Below are positions 42,404 to 52,037 of a stretch of DNA of 64,000 nt, piece after piece. The notes under the pieces were generated by a model. It was not told the DNA's origin, ran no database searches, and worked only from the letters and a program-made list of their open reading frames with translations. Numbering within the stretch: the first letter of the stretch is position 1; every line of letters starts with the position of its first letter. Source of the stretch: Gilvibacter sp. SZ-19 (lineage in GTDB: Bacteria > Bacteroidota > Bacteroidia > Flavobacteriales > Flavobacteriaceae); NCBI RefSeq assembly GCF_002163875.1, contig NZ_CP019333.1:2596864-2660863 (forward strand), given 5' to 3'. The translations under genes and the position numbers were made by a program.

Positions 42404-43720
42404 ATGCTCACTACCTTTTCAGCTCAGTTTGGTGAAACCCTCCCCGAAATCAAGGGAGCCAAGGTTCTTATTGCCTGTAGCGGGGGCTTGGACAGTAGCG
42501 TGCTCTTATATTTAATGGCACAACAAGATTGTGAGCTATTGGTAGCCCATTGCAATTTTAAATTGCGCGGCGCGGAGAGCGACCAAGATCAGGAGTTTGT
42601 TCGAGAGCTAGCTGCTAAGTATAAAGTCGGTTATTTTGAAAAATCCTTTGACACAAAGGCCTTACTAGAGCAAAGCGGGGAATCGCTTCAAATGATGGCC
42701 CGTAGGTTGAGATACGATTGGTTCGAGCAGTTGCTCCAAGAGCAGCAAGCGGACTATCTGATGACAGCCCATCATGCCGATGACAATCTGGAGACCTTCT
42801 TGATCAATATCAATAGAGCGAGCGGAATTAAAGGCCTTTGTGGGATCCCATCGCATAGCGATAAATTGTTAAGGCCGCTATTGAGTTTTGATCGAGACAC
42901 CATCAGAGCCTATGCCAACAAGGAAGGGCTTGCTTGGCGAGAAGACAGTTCCAATGCCTCCGATGCCTATTTACGCAACGCTTTGCGTCATCATGTTATT
43001 CCTGCATTAAAAGAACAGCTTCCCGATATAGAAAACCAACTTTTACAGACACAAACTTATTTACAGCAAGATTTAAAGCTCTTGGTGAACTTTATCGAAC
43101 AGCTAAAAGATAAAGTGTGGCAGCCTACTGTTTACGGCATGACAATAGACCTTGCTGCACTCAGTGAAATTGGAGCTGCAGATGCTCTGTTGTTTCATTT
43201 GCTGCGTGATTATGGGTTTACAGATTGGAAGGCCATAGGAGAGCTTAAACAAGCCCAAACGGGTAAAAAGGTTTATTCTGCAACGCATCAGCTATTAAAA
43301 GATAGAGAGCAGCTGCTTTTATTCAAAAAGGAGATCAGCACTCCAGATGCCTATTTCGAGTTTGAGGTCTTTAGCACCCAAGAGCTACCTGTAGCGCTTC
43401 AGTTTAAAAAGGTCAGCAGTTGGTCTAAGCTTGCAAACCACACTATAGTCGTAGATCAGGACCGTTTATCGAGCCCTTTGATTTTGCGAAAATGGCAGCC
43501 CGGAGATCGATTTTTTCCCTTGGGAATGCAAGGTTCTAAAAAATTGAGTGACTACTTTACAGACCAGAAGATTTCGGGACCAGAAAAAGAAAAAATATGG
43601 CTACTTTGCAGCGGTTCTGAAATCGTTTGGGTTGTTGGCTATCGGGCAGATGATCGATTCAAAGTAACCAAAAACACTAAAAATCTACTCCAAATTTCAT
43701 GCGCAGCTTCAAGTCATTAA
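42404..43720 (+). CDS. tilS: tRNA(Ile)-lysidine synthase
   Basis: This enzyme converts C34 of the AUA-reading tRNA-Ile to lysidine. The 438-residue protein begins at ATG 42404. The PP-loop SGGLDSS lies near residue 30, followed by HCNFKLRG and ESLQMMARRLRYDWF. Further motifs are TAHHADDNLETFLININR and the segment with REDSSN; the C-terminal RKWQPGDRFFPLGMQGSKKLSDYFTDQKI is the tRNA-binding TilS_C domain. The gene is essential in most bacteria. Its end overlaps the start of dsbD by 22 bases. Confidence 0.96.
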   Translation: MLTTFSAQFGETLPEIKGAKVLIACSGGLDSSVLLYLMAQQDCELLVAHCNFKLRGAESDQDQEFVRELAAKYKVGYFEKSFDTKALLEQSGESLQMMARRLRYDWFEQLLQEQQADYLMTAHHADDNLETFLININRASGIKGLCGIPSHSDKLLRPLLSFDRDTIRAYANKEGLAWREDSSNASDAYLRNALRHHVIPALKEQLPDIENQLLQTQTYLQQDLKLLVNFIEQLKDKVWQPTVYGMTIDLAALSEIGAADALLFHLLRDYGFTDWKAIGELKQAQTGKKVYSATHQLLKDREQLLLFKKEISTPDAYFEFEVFSTQELPVALQFKKVSSWSKLANHTIVVDQDRLSSPLILRKWQPGDRFFPLGMQGSKKLSDYFTDQKISGPEKEKIWLLCSGSEIVWVVGYRADDRFKVTKNTKNLLQISCAASSH

Positions 43721-45687
43721 TAACTTTACTGGTTTTATTTTTCGCCTTAACTGCTCAGGCTCAGGTCATTGATCCGATCAAGTGGGAGGTAAGTATCAGC
43801 GAGCAGCGCGGTGATACCTTAAAGCTTAGCCTAAATGCTGAGATCATAGAAGATTGGTATACCTATGCTTATTATATGGACGAAGGAGGGCCTATTCCCA
43901 CCGAGATATCATATGAATTTACTGCAGGAGATTATACCATTCTAGACGATGTTGCAGAGAGTGAAGTGATCCGTAAGTTCGATGAGACCTTCGAAATGGA
44001 GATAGGTATTCACGAGCAAACCGCAACTTTTACACAGTCTGTTATTCAGCATAAGCAAGGAGCGCCACTAAACATTGTAGTAGACTATCAGTCTTGTAAT
44101 GCGGAGCGCTGTATATTCGAAAATGCGGTGCTGGCTGTTCCTGTTCCTGGTGGCAGCTCTGTAATTGAAAACCCCGAAGCCACTGAAAAGGACAAGACCC
44201 TTAGTGAGGCCCTTAAACTCGATCTGGGAAATGGTCAGTACTTAGAGACAGATCAGGAAGAGAACTCCGGCTGGATGAACTTTTTCTTAGGATTTTTAGG
44301 CGGTCTCATCGCACTGCTTACACCCTGTGTTTTTCCTATGATCCCCCTCACGGTCTCCTTTTTCACCAAGGGCAGCGAGGATAAAAGGAAAGGTATTTTC
44401 AACGCCGTGCTCTACGGTTTGTTCATTGCGCTTATCTATGTGCTGCTAAGTGTTCCTTTTCACGTTCTGGATTCTATAAACGAAGAGATCCTAAACACCA
44501 TCTCTACCAATGTAACGCTCAATGTGGTCTTCTTTGTGATCTTTTTGGTCTTTGCCTTTTCCTTGTTTGGATATTTCGAATTGACCCTGCCGAGCTCTTG
44601 GGGAACTAAAATGGATCAAAAAGCGACCTCATTAGGCGGCGTGCTGGGTATTTTCTTTATGGCGATAACCCTAGCCATTGTCTCCTTTTCTTGTACCGGA
44701 CCTATTTTGGGTACGCTCTTGGGGAATTCACTTTCTTCTGATGGAGGCGCCTGGCAATTGACTTATGGTATAGCGGGCTTCGGATTGGCACTGGCCTTGC
44801 CATTCGCACTTTTTGCCATGTTCCCGAATTGGTTGAACTCCTTACCCAAAAGCGGCGGGTGGATGACCACAGTAAAAGTGGTTCTCGGATTTTTAGAACT
44901 CGGTTTTGCCTTTAAATTTTTAAGTAATGCCGATCTGGTCTCGCATTGGGGAATCCTTAAGCGAGAGATCTTTTTAGGCGTTTGGATACTCTTAAGCTTG
45001 GCCCTAGCGGCCTATCTCTTCGGATTCTTTAAGTTTCCTCATGAAGGTAAAAGCAAGCGCAAGGCGATCCCTGTATTGCTCGGGCTCCTGTTCGTGGCTT
45101 TTGCGGGCTATATGACCTTAGGCTTGACCAATCCGCCTAAATCCAACCTATCCTTATTGAGTGGTTTTGCACCACCGATGTTTTACAGTGTCTACGACAA
45201 AGATATTTCCGATATCCACGGAGAGCACACCTATACAGATTTTGAGCAAGGTGTGGCTGCAGCTCGCAGTTTGAACAAACCACTGATCATAGACTTTACC
45301 GGTTGGGCCTGTGTTAATTGCCGCAAGATGGAAGAACAGGTGTGGGTCGAGCCACAAGTCCGAGCATTATTACACGAAGAATATGTGCTTGTTTCTCTTT
45401 ATGTGGACGATAGAGCGCCCTTAGATGCCTCAGAGCAATTCAATTTTTTACGTCAGGACGGTAGTTTAAAATCAATTCGCAACGTGGGTAATAAATGGGC
45501 AACCTTCCAAACGGTGAACTTTAAGAACAACTCTCAGCCATATTATGTTCTTATGGATGCAGACCTAAATCTGCTCAACAGGCCGGTAGGATATACTCCG
45601 GACGCGGACGAATTTGCCTCTTGGCTGCAAACCGGGCTGGATAACTTCAATGCTACGAAAGCACCAAAGCCGATCATCGGGAATTAA
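43699..45687 (+). CDS. dsbD: Thiol:disulfide interchange protein DsbD
   Basis: This transmembrane reductant conduit carries electrons from cytoplasmic thioredoxin to the periplasm. The 662-residue protein has a signal peptide (1-22), a periplasmic N-terminal domain with the Cys pair in YQSCNAERCIF, an eight-helix membrane part with LTPCVFPMIPLTVSFF and SFSCTGPILG supplying the buried cysteines, and a C-terminal thioredoxin domain with C538-VN-C541 in FTGWACVNCRKM. It overlaps the tilS 3' end, so it is likely co-transcribed. It serves cytochrome c maturation and disulfide repair. Confidence 0.95.
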   Translation: MRSFKSLITLLVLFFALTAQAQVIDPIKWEVSISEQRGDTLKLSLNAEIIEDWYTYAYYMDEGGPIPTEISYEFTAGDYTILDDVAESEVIRKFDETFEMEIGIHEQTATFTQSVIQHKQGAPLNIVVDYQSCNAERCIFENAVLAVPVPGGSSVIENPEATEKDKTLSEALKLDLGNGQYLETDQEENSGWMNFFLGFLGGLIALLTPCVFPMIPLTVSFFTKGSEDKRKGIFNAVLYGLFIALIYVLLSVPFHVLDSINEEILNTISTNVTLNVVFFVIFLVFAFSLFGYFELTLPSSWGTKMDQKATSLGGVLGIFFMAITLAIVSFSCTGPILGTLLGNSLSSDGGAWQLTYGIAGFGLALALPFALFAMFPNWLNSLPKSGGWMTTVKVVLGFLELGFAFKFLSNADLVSHWGILKREIFLGVWILLSLALAAYLFGFFKFPHEGKSKRKAIPVLLGLLFVAFAGYMTLGLTNPPKSNLSLLSGFAPPMFYSVYDKDISDIHGEHTYTDFEQGVAAARSLNKPLIIDFTGWACVNCRKMEEQVWVEPQVRALLHEEYVLVSLYVDDRAPLDASEQFNFLRQDGSLKSIRNVGNKWATFQTVNFKNNSQPYYVLMDADLNLLNRPVGYTPDADEFASWLQTGLDNFNATKAPKPIIGN

Positions 45688-45689
45688 AA

Positions 45690-45764
45690 AAGCACTCTGA
45701 ACCGAAGTACGAGAGTGCTTAGACAAACCTAACTTAGCAAAGACTGAAGCTCTTGAGCTTCAGT
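45690..45764. terminator. Tandem hairpins after dsbD
   Basis: AAGCACTCT (45690-45698) pairs with AGAGTGCTT (45712-45720). A second, perfect 10-bp hairpin ACTGAAGCTC-TT-GAGCTTCAGT spans 45743-45764. Neither has a good T-run, so termination may be factor-dependent or the second hairpin may have another role. Confidence 0.5.
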
Positions 45765-45952
45765 TACGTACCTGTGTCTATTAATAAAAATTCATCCCCA
45801 CAAAAAATTATTAATTGTAACGACAAAAGCACGTTTTCTTAGTTGGTTAAAAATAATATGGGATGGACGCATATCCTATACGTACTTCCACGTATTTTTT
45901 CACCTCCATTAATATAAGCATTTCCGCCAATTTTTTGGTATTTTCACGTCAT

Positions 45953-48757
45953 ATGAAGCGCTTCTTGCTATTCACGGGATTCTTCTGCTTGCTCCAATGC
46001 ATGGTCTATGCACAGGAACTCCCTCCCATAAAGGCATATACTTCAAAGAACTATCAGGCTGGAAATCAGAATTGGGGCATAAGCCAAGATTCCAACAAGA
46101 ATATGTTCTTTGCCAACAATGAGGGCTTGCTTCATTTTGACGGCAACAACTGGAAGCTTTACAATTCACCCAATAAGACGATAATGCGTTCGGTACTGGC
46201 TGTAGGTGAACGTATCTATACCGGTTGTTATATGGAGTTTGGATTTTGGGAAAAGAATCCTGCTGGGGCCTACCAATACACTTCTTTGAGTCAGGACATA
46301 GCTGGGCGTTTAGTAGAAGACGAACAATTCTGGAGTATTCAGCAGGTGGACGACCTGGTCCTGTTTCAATCCTTAGATAGAATTTATATCTACGATACGG
46401 TCAATACCACTATAGAGACAGTTCCAACTCCTGGAATCTTTAAGATGTTCAGACAAGGGAACACTTTTTATTTCCAAGACAATGATTTGACCTTTTACCG
46501 TATTGATGAGCAATTAGCACAGCGCACGGGAGATCTATCAGATTTTAATAGCGATCGGGTAGTGGCGCTATTTCCGACAAGTACAGGCACCTTATTGCTC
46601 AGTCAGACCTCTGGGTTTTACAGGTTAACCCCTAACGGCTATGAGCCTTGGCAAACGGCCTTAGACGACATGGCCACCGATTTGAGAGTCTACGCAGCAA
46701 TTCAACTAGAGAATGGAAATTTTGCTGTGGGTACTGTGGCTTATGGCCTAATGATCTTAAACAGCGAAGGGCAATTGATCGCTCAATTTAATCAGCGCAA
46801 TGGCCTGTCAAATAACACCGTACTGGCACTTTATGAAGATGCCGATAACAACTTATGGGCGGGCTTGGACAATGGAATAGATGTATTAAATCTCAATGCT
46901 CCATTAAAGATCTATACAGATGTAAATGGAACCATTGGCAGTGTTTACACGGCAGTTGAACATCAGGGAATGATGTATTTGGGTACTAACCAGGGGCTGT
47001 TCTATCGCGATCTTAATGGTTCGGCGGAGTTTAAACGCATCGATGGCACTAATGGCCAGGTTTGGGAGTTAAAACTAATCGATGGCAATTTGTTCTGCGC
47101 TCATAACGATGGCACCATGATAGTCAAGGGCAGTACAGCTACGCTTTTATCTGACCACTCTGGTAGCTGGACCTTTTTGGCTGTTCGAGACGATCCAGAT
47201 CGTATTCTGGTCGGTAATTATCAAGGAATAAGCCTTTTAAAGCGCAATAAAGGCAACTGGGAGTTCGATGGCGCAATAGAAGATTTTCAATACTCCTCTC
47301 GATTTTTGTATTACGATGCCGATGGCACAGTATGGATGAATCATGAGTACAAAGGGGTTTTTCAACTGGAACTAGATCTGGAAAACAAACGACTACTCAA
47401 TATTAGTCGAGAGGATGATTTACCACTTGGAAAGAATTCAGGCTTGGTACGTTATAAAGACCGTTTGGTCTACGCTGCAGAATCCGGAGTATTTGTAAAA
47501 GAACCAGGCCAAGAATTTAAATTAGACAGTCTGTTATCTGCCGCATATCAGAAAGACGATCAATACGTAACGGGCCAATTGGATGTAGACGAGCAACAGA
47601 ACCTTTGGTTATTTGGAGCTAATCAGATCAAGATCTACGGCCCCAGTTCATTCGGGCGTTCCATAGTCATGAAGAACATTGCCTTGTCAGAAGACATAAG
47701 AAATCAAGTGATAGGATATGAAGAGGTAGGTATTACAGCAGACGGACACTATATACTCGGTACAACCACCGGATACCTTATGCTAGATGTAGAAGGCTTC
47801 TCGCCCAAAGTGAATGTGGTACATATTGGTGCGGGTAATATGACCAGTGAACGCGGCGAGGAAAGAGCCATCACACAGTCCGAAGAGGAGTTCAGTTCAA
47901 ACTTCAACAGTTTACATTTAGCACTCCATACGCCGAATTACGATACCTATCTCAGTAAGGAATTCCGCTATCGCTTAATCGATTTTAGGAAACAATGGAG
48001 CCCTTGGAGCAAGGACAATACGGTGATCTTTGAGAATTTGCCTCCAGGAACCTATACTTTAGAAGCTCAGTCTCGTGTAGGGTTAAACCCATCTTCCAAT
48101 ACGGCCACTTGGGAATTTACCATTGCAAAACCTTGGTACGCTTCCAATTGGGCAGTTGGCTGCTATGTCGTATTAGGCTTGCTGAGCATGCTTTTTATAA
48201 ATGAAGTTTACAGACGCCGCTATAAAAAACAACGCAAGAAAATAGAGGAGGACAATCAGCGGAAGCTAGAAATGGAGCGCCTAAAGAATGAAAAACAGAG
48301 CATCGCTCTGCGCAATGCGAATTTGGAGCGCGATATGGCGAGCAAGAACCAAGAGTTAGCCATTGCAACTATGGGTATGGCACGTAAGAATGAGGCTTTA
48401 CAGGGAATCAAGAAAGATCTCGACAAAATAGACGAGAAAGATGCCAGACAAGCCCTTAAGCATGTTCGCTCAATAATAGAGAACAATCTAAACGACAGTA
48501 GCGATTGGGAACTATTGCAAAAGGCCTTCAATAACGTGGATAAGGATTTCATCAAGGAGCTTAAGACCAAGTATCCTAAACTTACCCCAAACGACCTAAA
48601 ACTATGTACCTATTTGCGTTTAAATCTCAGTTCTAAGGAGATCGCACCTCTTTTAAATATCTCGGTCCGTTCTGTAGAGATTAGTAGGTATCGCTTGCGC
48701 AAGAAAATGGGATTGCCCACAGAGATAAATCTGGTCGATCACATACTTTCCATATGA
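45953..48757 (+). CDS. Membrane-spanning beta-propeller/Y_Y_Y/LuxR-HTH regulator of the glucan locus
   Basis: The open frame starts at 45863, but ATG 45953 begins a signal peptide (MKRFLLFTGFFCLLQCMVYAQ), giving 934 residues. The periplasmic part is a two-component-regulator propeller (blocks such as NTVLALYEDADNNLWAGLDNG) and a Y_Y_Y domain (about 650-725, FRYRLIDFRKQWSPWSKDN). One TM helix (about 735-757) leads to a coiled coil and a LuxR-like HTH (877-934, LRLNLSSKEIAPLLNISVRS). It resembles the hybrid two-component sensors of glycan loci but has no kinase or receiver domain. It is inferred to sense oligosaccharides and control susC onward, whose gene starts 255 bp downstream. Confidence 0.88.
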   Translation: MKRFLLFTGFFCLLQCMVYAQELPPIKAYTSKNYQAGNQNWGISQDSNKNMFFANNEGLLHFDGNNWKLYNSPNKTIMRSVLAVGERIYTGCYMEFGFWEKNPAGAYQYTSLSQDIAGRLVEDEQFWSIQQVDDLVLFQSLDRIYIYDTVNTTIETVPTPGIFKMFRQGNTFYFQDNDLTFYRIDEQLAQRTGDLSDFNSDRVVALFPTSTGTLLLSQTSGFYRLTPNGYEPWQTALDDMATDLRVYAAIQLENGNFAVGTVAYGLMILNSEGQLIAQFNQRNGLSNNTVLALYEDADNNLWAGLDNGIDVLNLNAPLKIYTDVNGTIGSVYTAVEHQGMMYLGTNQGLFYRDLNGSAEFKRIDGTNGQVWELKLIDGNLFCAHNDGTMIVKGSTATLLSDHSGSWTFLAVRDDPDRILVGNYQGISLLKRNKGNWEFDGAIEDFQYSSRFLYYDADGTVWMNHEYKGVFQLELDLENKRLLNISREDDLPLGKNSGLVRYKDRLVYAAESGVFVKEPGQEFKLDSLLSAAYQKDDQYVTGQLDVDEQQNLWLFGANQIKIYGPSSFGRSIVMKNIALSEDIRNQVIGYEEVGITADGHYILGTTTGYLMLDVEGFSPKVNVVHIGAGNMTSERGEERAITQSEEEFSSNFNSLHLALHTPNYDTYLSKEFRYRLIDFRKQWSPWSKDNTVIFENLPPGTYTLEAQSRVGLNPSSNTATWEFTIAKPWYASNWAVGCYVVLGLLSMLFINEVYRRRYKKQRKKIEEDNQRKLEMERLKNEKQSIALRNANLERDMASKNQELAIATMGMARKNEALQGIKKDLDKIDEKDARQALKHVRSIIENNLNDSSDWELLQKAFNNVDKDFIKELKTKYPKLTPNDLKLCTYLRLNLSSKEIAPLLNISVRSVEISRYRLRKKMGLPTEINLVDHILSI

Positions 48758-49012
48758 TGTTGTGGTATTAGATTGTTAATTTTCACTCAACATTACCTAT
48801 ACAATATTGATCCAAACCTGTTCTATTTTATCCAAAATGACTCAACATTGATATTGTTAAGTGTCTGTAAAATAGATGTTTAGATTTTTAAAATTATCAA
48901 ATCAACAATTTAAATGTTAAAATTTTAGGATGTAGATATTTTGTAGGGGTGTAAATTGTCAAATCGTAAATGTAGTGGTGTAATTTAGTAGATGTAATAT
49001 TAAAGTATCTCT
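48758..49012 (+). promoter_or_regulatory. AT-rich susC upstream region with 10-bp direct repeats
   Basis: This 255-bp spacer has no gene. ACTCAACATT occurs at 48785-48794 and again at 48840-48849, 55 bp apart, each near an ATCCAAA word. AACATTGATATTGTT (48844-48858) is an imperfect inverted repeat. These are candidate sites for the upstream regulator. No clear TAnnTTTG match was found close to the susC start. Confidence 0.45.
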
Positions 49013-52000
49013 ATGAAACTGCTCTTCACTGCAATTTTCGGCTTTTTTATCTTGTCTGTCTCCGCGCAGCAACTCAACATCACCGGAACCGTTTACGACA
49101 ATCAGAACATTCCTTTAGGGGGTGTTAATGTTGTAGTTCAAAATACCAACCTTGGAGCTATATCTGACTTCGATGGAAATTTCGAAATCCAGAACGTTCC
49201 AGCTGGTGCTACCTTAGAATTTACCTATATAGGGTTTAAAACCGTAACTCAGGTTGTCAATTCCAGTGGAGCCCTTACTATAATAATGGAAGAAGATGCG
49301 CAAGCCTTAGATCAAGTAGTGGTTGTGGGTTATGGTGCACAAAAACGAAAAGAGATCACCGGGGCTGTTACTGTTCTATCCGCAGAGACCATAGAAGAGC
49401 TAAAACCAACACGTGTGGAGCAAGCACTTCAAGGTCAAGTGGCGGGGGTTCAAGTTACCTCTGGTTCCGGGGCACCAGGTGCCGGACTTAATATTACTAT
49501 ACGTGGTGTTTCCACAAACGGGGATTCTCGTCCCTTAATATTAGTAGACGGTAACGTTATTGAAGACTTAAGTACTATTAGCCCTACCGATATTGAATCC
49601 ATCAACGTATTGAAAGATGCCACGGCAGGTATCTACGGTGTGCGGGCTGCAAATGGTGTTATCCTTATTACCACCAAATCAGGTCGTAAAAATGCACCGC
49701 TATCTTTAAGTCTAAACACTTTTACCGGATTTCAGCAGACCAGCAGAAAGATCCCTGCGCTCAACGCTACAGAGTATGCTTTATTGGTCAATGAGGCTAG
49801 AACCAATGGTGGGCAAGCGCCTTTGTTCAATGATGTATCTGGTTTAGGACAAGGAACAGACTGGCAAGACGAGGTGTTTAAAACCGCCGCTCGTTCCTTT
49901 ATAGAGCTCACCGGAGATGGTGGAGGTGACAAATCCCGCTATTCCTTCAGTTTGGCCTACACCAACCAAGACGGTATCGTAGGTGGGGGAGATAAGTCTA
50001 ACTTCGAAAGAACCACTGGACGTCTTAACTACCAATACGATATACTAGATAACCTAAAGTTCACTACCGCAGCCATTTACACCTATACCGACAGTCGTGG
50101 GATCTTAGAGAACGCTATTGGATCGGTACTTTACAACGCACTTAACAATGCGCCGACCTTCGCTATTCGCGATGCCAACGGCGATTTTACATTGGCAGAA
50201 GGACTCGGGAACGAGGTGATCAATCCCTTGGCTCAATTAGAGAATACCTACAACAGAACCAAAGTGAATAAGATTGGTGGTAGTGCGACGCTTAGATATG
50301 AATTCTTGGATGATTTTGCTGCGGAGGCCCGTTTTCAAGGAAACTACTCCGAAGTTGACGGATGGTTCTTTCAGCCAGAGGTTTTCTACGGATCTGGGAA
50401 GGTCTTTAACATAGCTCGTAATGCTGTAGGAGAGTCCTTAAATACCTTTAAAGATTACACCTTCGATGCCTTTGTAAATTACAACAAATCCATTGGAGAC
50501 GATCACAATATCAAAGCCACCATTGGTACTTCGGTATTCCAAACGGTAGGTGAATTCACCGGTTCAACAGGTTTTGACATTCCAGACAACGATGTGGCCA
50601 ACGCTTCTATTGCCAACGCTACAGACGTTATCGATAATTTCTTGAACGTACCCAACACTTTCGATGCCCGCTTGCTTTCGTATTTCGCACGTGTTCAGTA
50701 CGACTATAAAGGAAAGTATTTGTTCTCGGGAGTTGTTAGACGTGACGGTTCTACCAAGTTTGGTCCTAGAAACAAATTCGGGATATTCCCATCATTCTCA
50801 GCGGGTTGGATCATGAGCGATGAGGCCTTTCTGGCAGATGTGTCATGGTTAGATTTCTTAAAGCTTAGAGCTTCTTACGGAATACTCGGAAACGACCGTA
50901 TTCCAGATTTCCAATTCGTTTCTCTGCTAGGAGGCGAAGGAGAATACGTGATAGATGGCAACTTAGAGCAGCGTCCTACGCTAGGGGTTATTGCAAACCC
51001 AGAGATCCAGTGGGAGCAGCAAGAGTCTTTCAACATCGGATTCGACTCGCGCTTCTTTAACAGCCGCTTGAATGTGACCGTTGATTACTTTAACAGACAG
51101 ACCAACGACCTATTGGTATCTGCACCGATCTCTGGTATCCTTGGAGCCAGTGCTCCAGGATCTTTACCACCTATTGTTAACGCAGGTACAGTAGAGAACC
51201 AAGGAGTTGAATTTGCAGTGTCTTGGCGCGGAACTATCAACGAAGATTTCAGATACAGTATTAGTGGTAACATGACTGCCTTGCGCAATGAAGTGTTGTT
51301 CGTTAATAGTGACAATTCATTCTTGCCTGGAGGTTCCTTTGGGATCGGACAAGATTTCCCTGCCCGTATGGAGGCTGGTTTCCCTATTGGATATTTCTAC
51401 GGATTGCAAACCGACGGGATCTTCCAGAATCAGGCAGAGATCGACGCACACGCTATTCAAGACGGCGCATTGCCTGGAGATCTTCGCTTTGTTGACGTAA
51501 ATGGCGACGGTGTAATTGACAGCAACGACCGCACCAATATCGGAGACCCAATTCCAGACCTTACATTTGGTCTTAATTTCTCTTTTGAGTGGAAGAACTT
51601 CGATTTCTTGGCCTATGCCTTCGGATCTGTCGGAAACGACATTGTTCGCAACTACGAACGCAATCAGCAGTTGACCAACCGAACTGTATATTATCTAGAT
51701 CGCTGGACTGGCCCAGGGAGTTCAAACTCTTTCCCTCGTGTGACCACGGCAGCTACTTCAAACACATTATTCTCTGATTTCTACGTCGAAGACGGTAGTT
51801 TCTTAAGAATGCAGAATCTCCAATTGGGGTATTCCTTTGGAGAGGGAATGCGTGAGAAATTCAAACTCAGTAAGTTCAGAGTATACGTATCTATTGACAA
51901 CCTATTCACCCTAACCGAATATCAAGGGTATGACCCGACAGCTTCTGGCGGAGCGCCAATTGGAGCGGGAATTGACCAAGGATTCTATCCTACACCAAGA

Positions 52001-52033
52001 ACCTTTTTGTTAGGCCTAAACATCAAATATTAA
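49013..52033 (+). CDS. susC: SusC/RagA-type TonB-dependent glycan transporter
   Basis: This outer-membrane importer has 1006 residues. Following a signal peptide (1-18, ending SVSAQ) come a carboxypeptidase regulatory-like domain (20-95, ITGTVYDNQNIPLGGVNVVV), the TonB-box region with VVVVGYGAQKRKEITGAV, a plug domain (110-225, ending NGVILITTKSGR) and a 22-strand barrel ending in an aromatic LGLNIKY. It should take up glucan oligosaccharides delivered by SusD. susD starts four bases after its stop. Substrate is inferred from the GH16/GH3 enzymes downstream. Confidence 0.96.
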   Translation: MKLLFTAIFGFFILSVSAQQLNITGTVYDNQNIPLGGVNVVVQNTNLGAISDFDGNFEIQNVPAGATLEFTYIGFKTVTQVVNSSGALTIIMEEDAQALDQVVVVGYGAQKRKEITGAVTVLSAETIEELKPTRVEQALQGQVAGVQVTSGSGAPGAGLNITIRGVSTNGDSRPLILVDGNVIEDLSTISPTDIESINVLKDATAGIYGVRAANGVILITTKSGRKNAPLSLSLNTFTGFQQTSRKIPALNATEYALLVNEARTNGGQAPLFNDVSGLGQGTDWQDEVFKTAARSFIELTGDGGGDKSRYSFSLAYTNQDGIVGGGDKSNFERTTGRLNYQYDILDNLKFTTAAIYTYTDSRGILENAIGSVLYNALNNAPTFAIRDANGDFTLAEGLGNEVINPLAQLENTYNRTKVNKIGGSATLRYEFLDDFAAEARFQGNYSEVDGWFFQPEVFYGSGKVFNIARNAVGESLNTFKDYTFDAFVNYNKSIGDDHNIKATIGTSVFQTVGEFTGSTGFDIPDNDVANASIANATDVIDNFLNVPNTFDARLLSYFARVQYDYKGKYLFSGVVRRDGSTKFGPRNKFGIFPSFSAGWIMSDEAFLADVSWLDFLKLRASYGILGNDRIPDFQFVSLLGGEGEYVIDGNLEQRPTLGVIANPEIQWEQQESFNIGFDSRFFNSRLNVTVDYFNRQTNDLLVSAPISGILGASAPGSLPPIVNAGTVENQGVEFAVSWRGTINEDFRYSISGNMTALRNEVLFVNSDNSFLPGGSFGIGQDFPARMEAGFPIGYFYGLQTDGIFQNQAEIDAHAIQDGALPGDLRFVDVNGDGVIDSNDRTNIGDPIPDLTFGLNFSFEWKNFDFLAYAFGSVGNDIVRNYERNQQLTNRTVYYLDRWTGPGSSNSFPRVTTAATSNTLFSDFYVEDGSFLRMQNLQLGYSFGEGMREKFKLSKFRVYVSIDNLFTLTEYQGYDPTASGGAPIGAGIDQGFYPTPRTFLLGLNIKY

Positions 52034-52037
52034 ACCC

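Noticed and set aside
45953-48757. Hybrid two-component system sensor
   Set aside because: Propeller and Y_Y_Y domains are present but histidine kinase, ATPase and receiver domains are missing; the C-terminus is only a coiled coil and an HTH.
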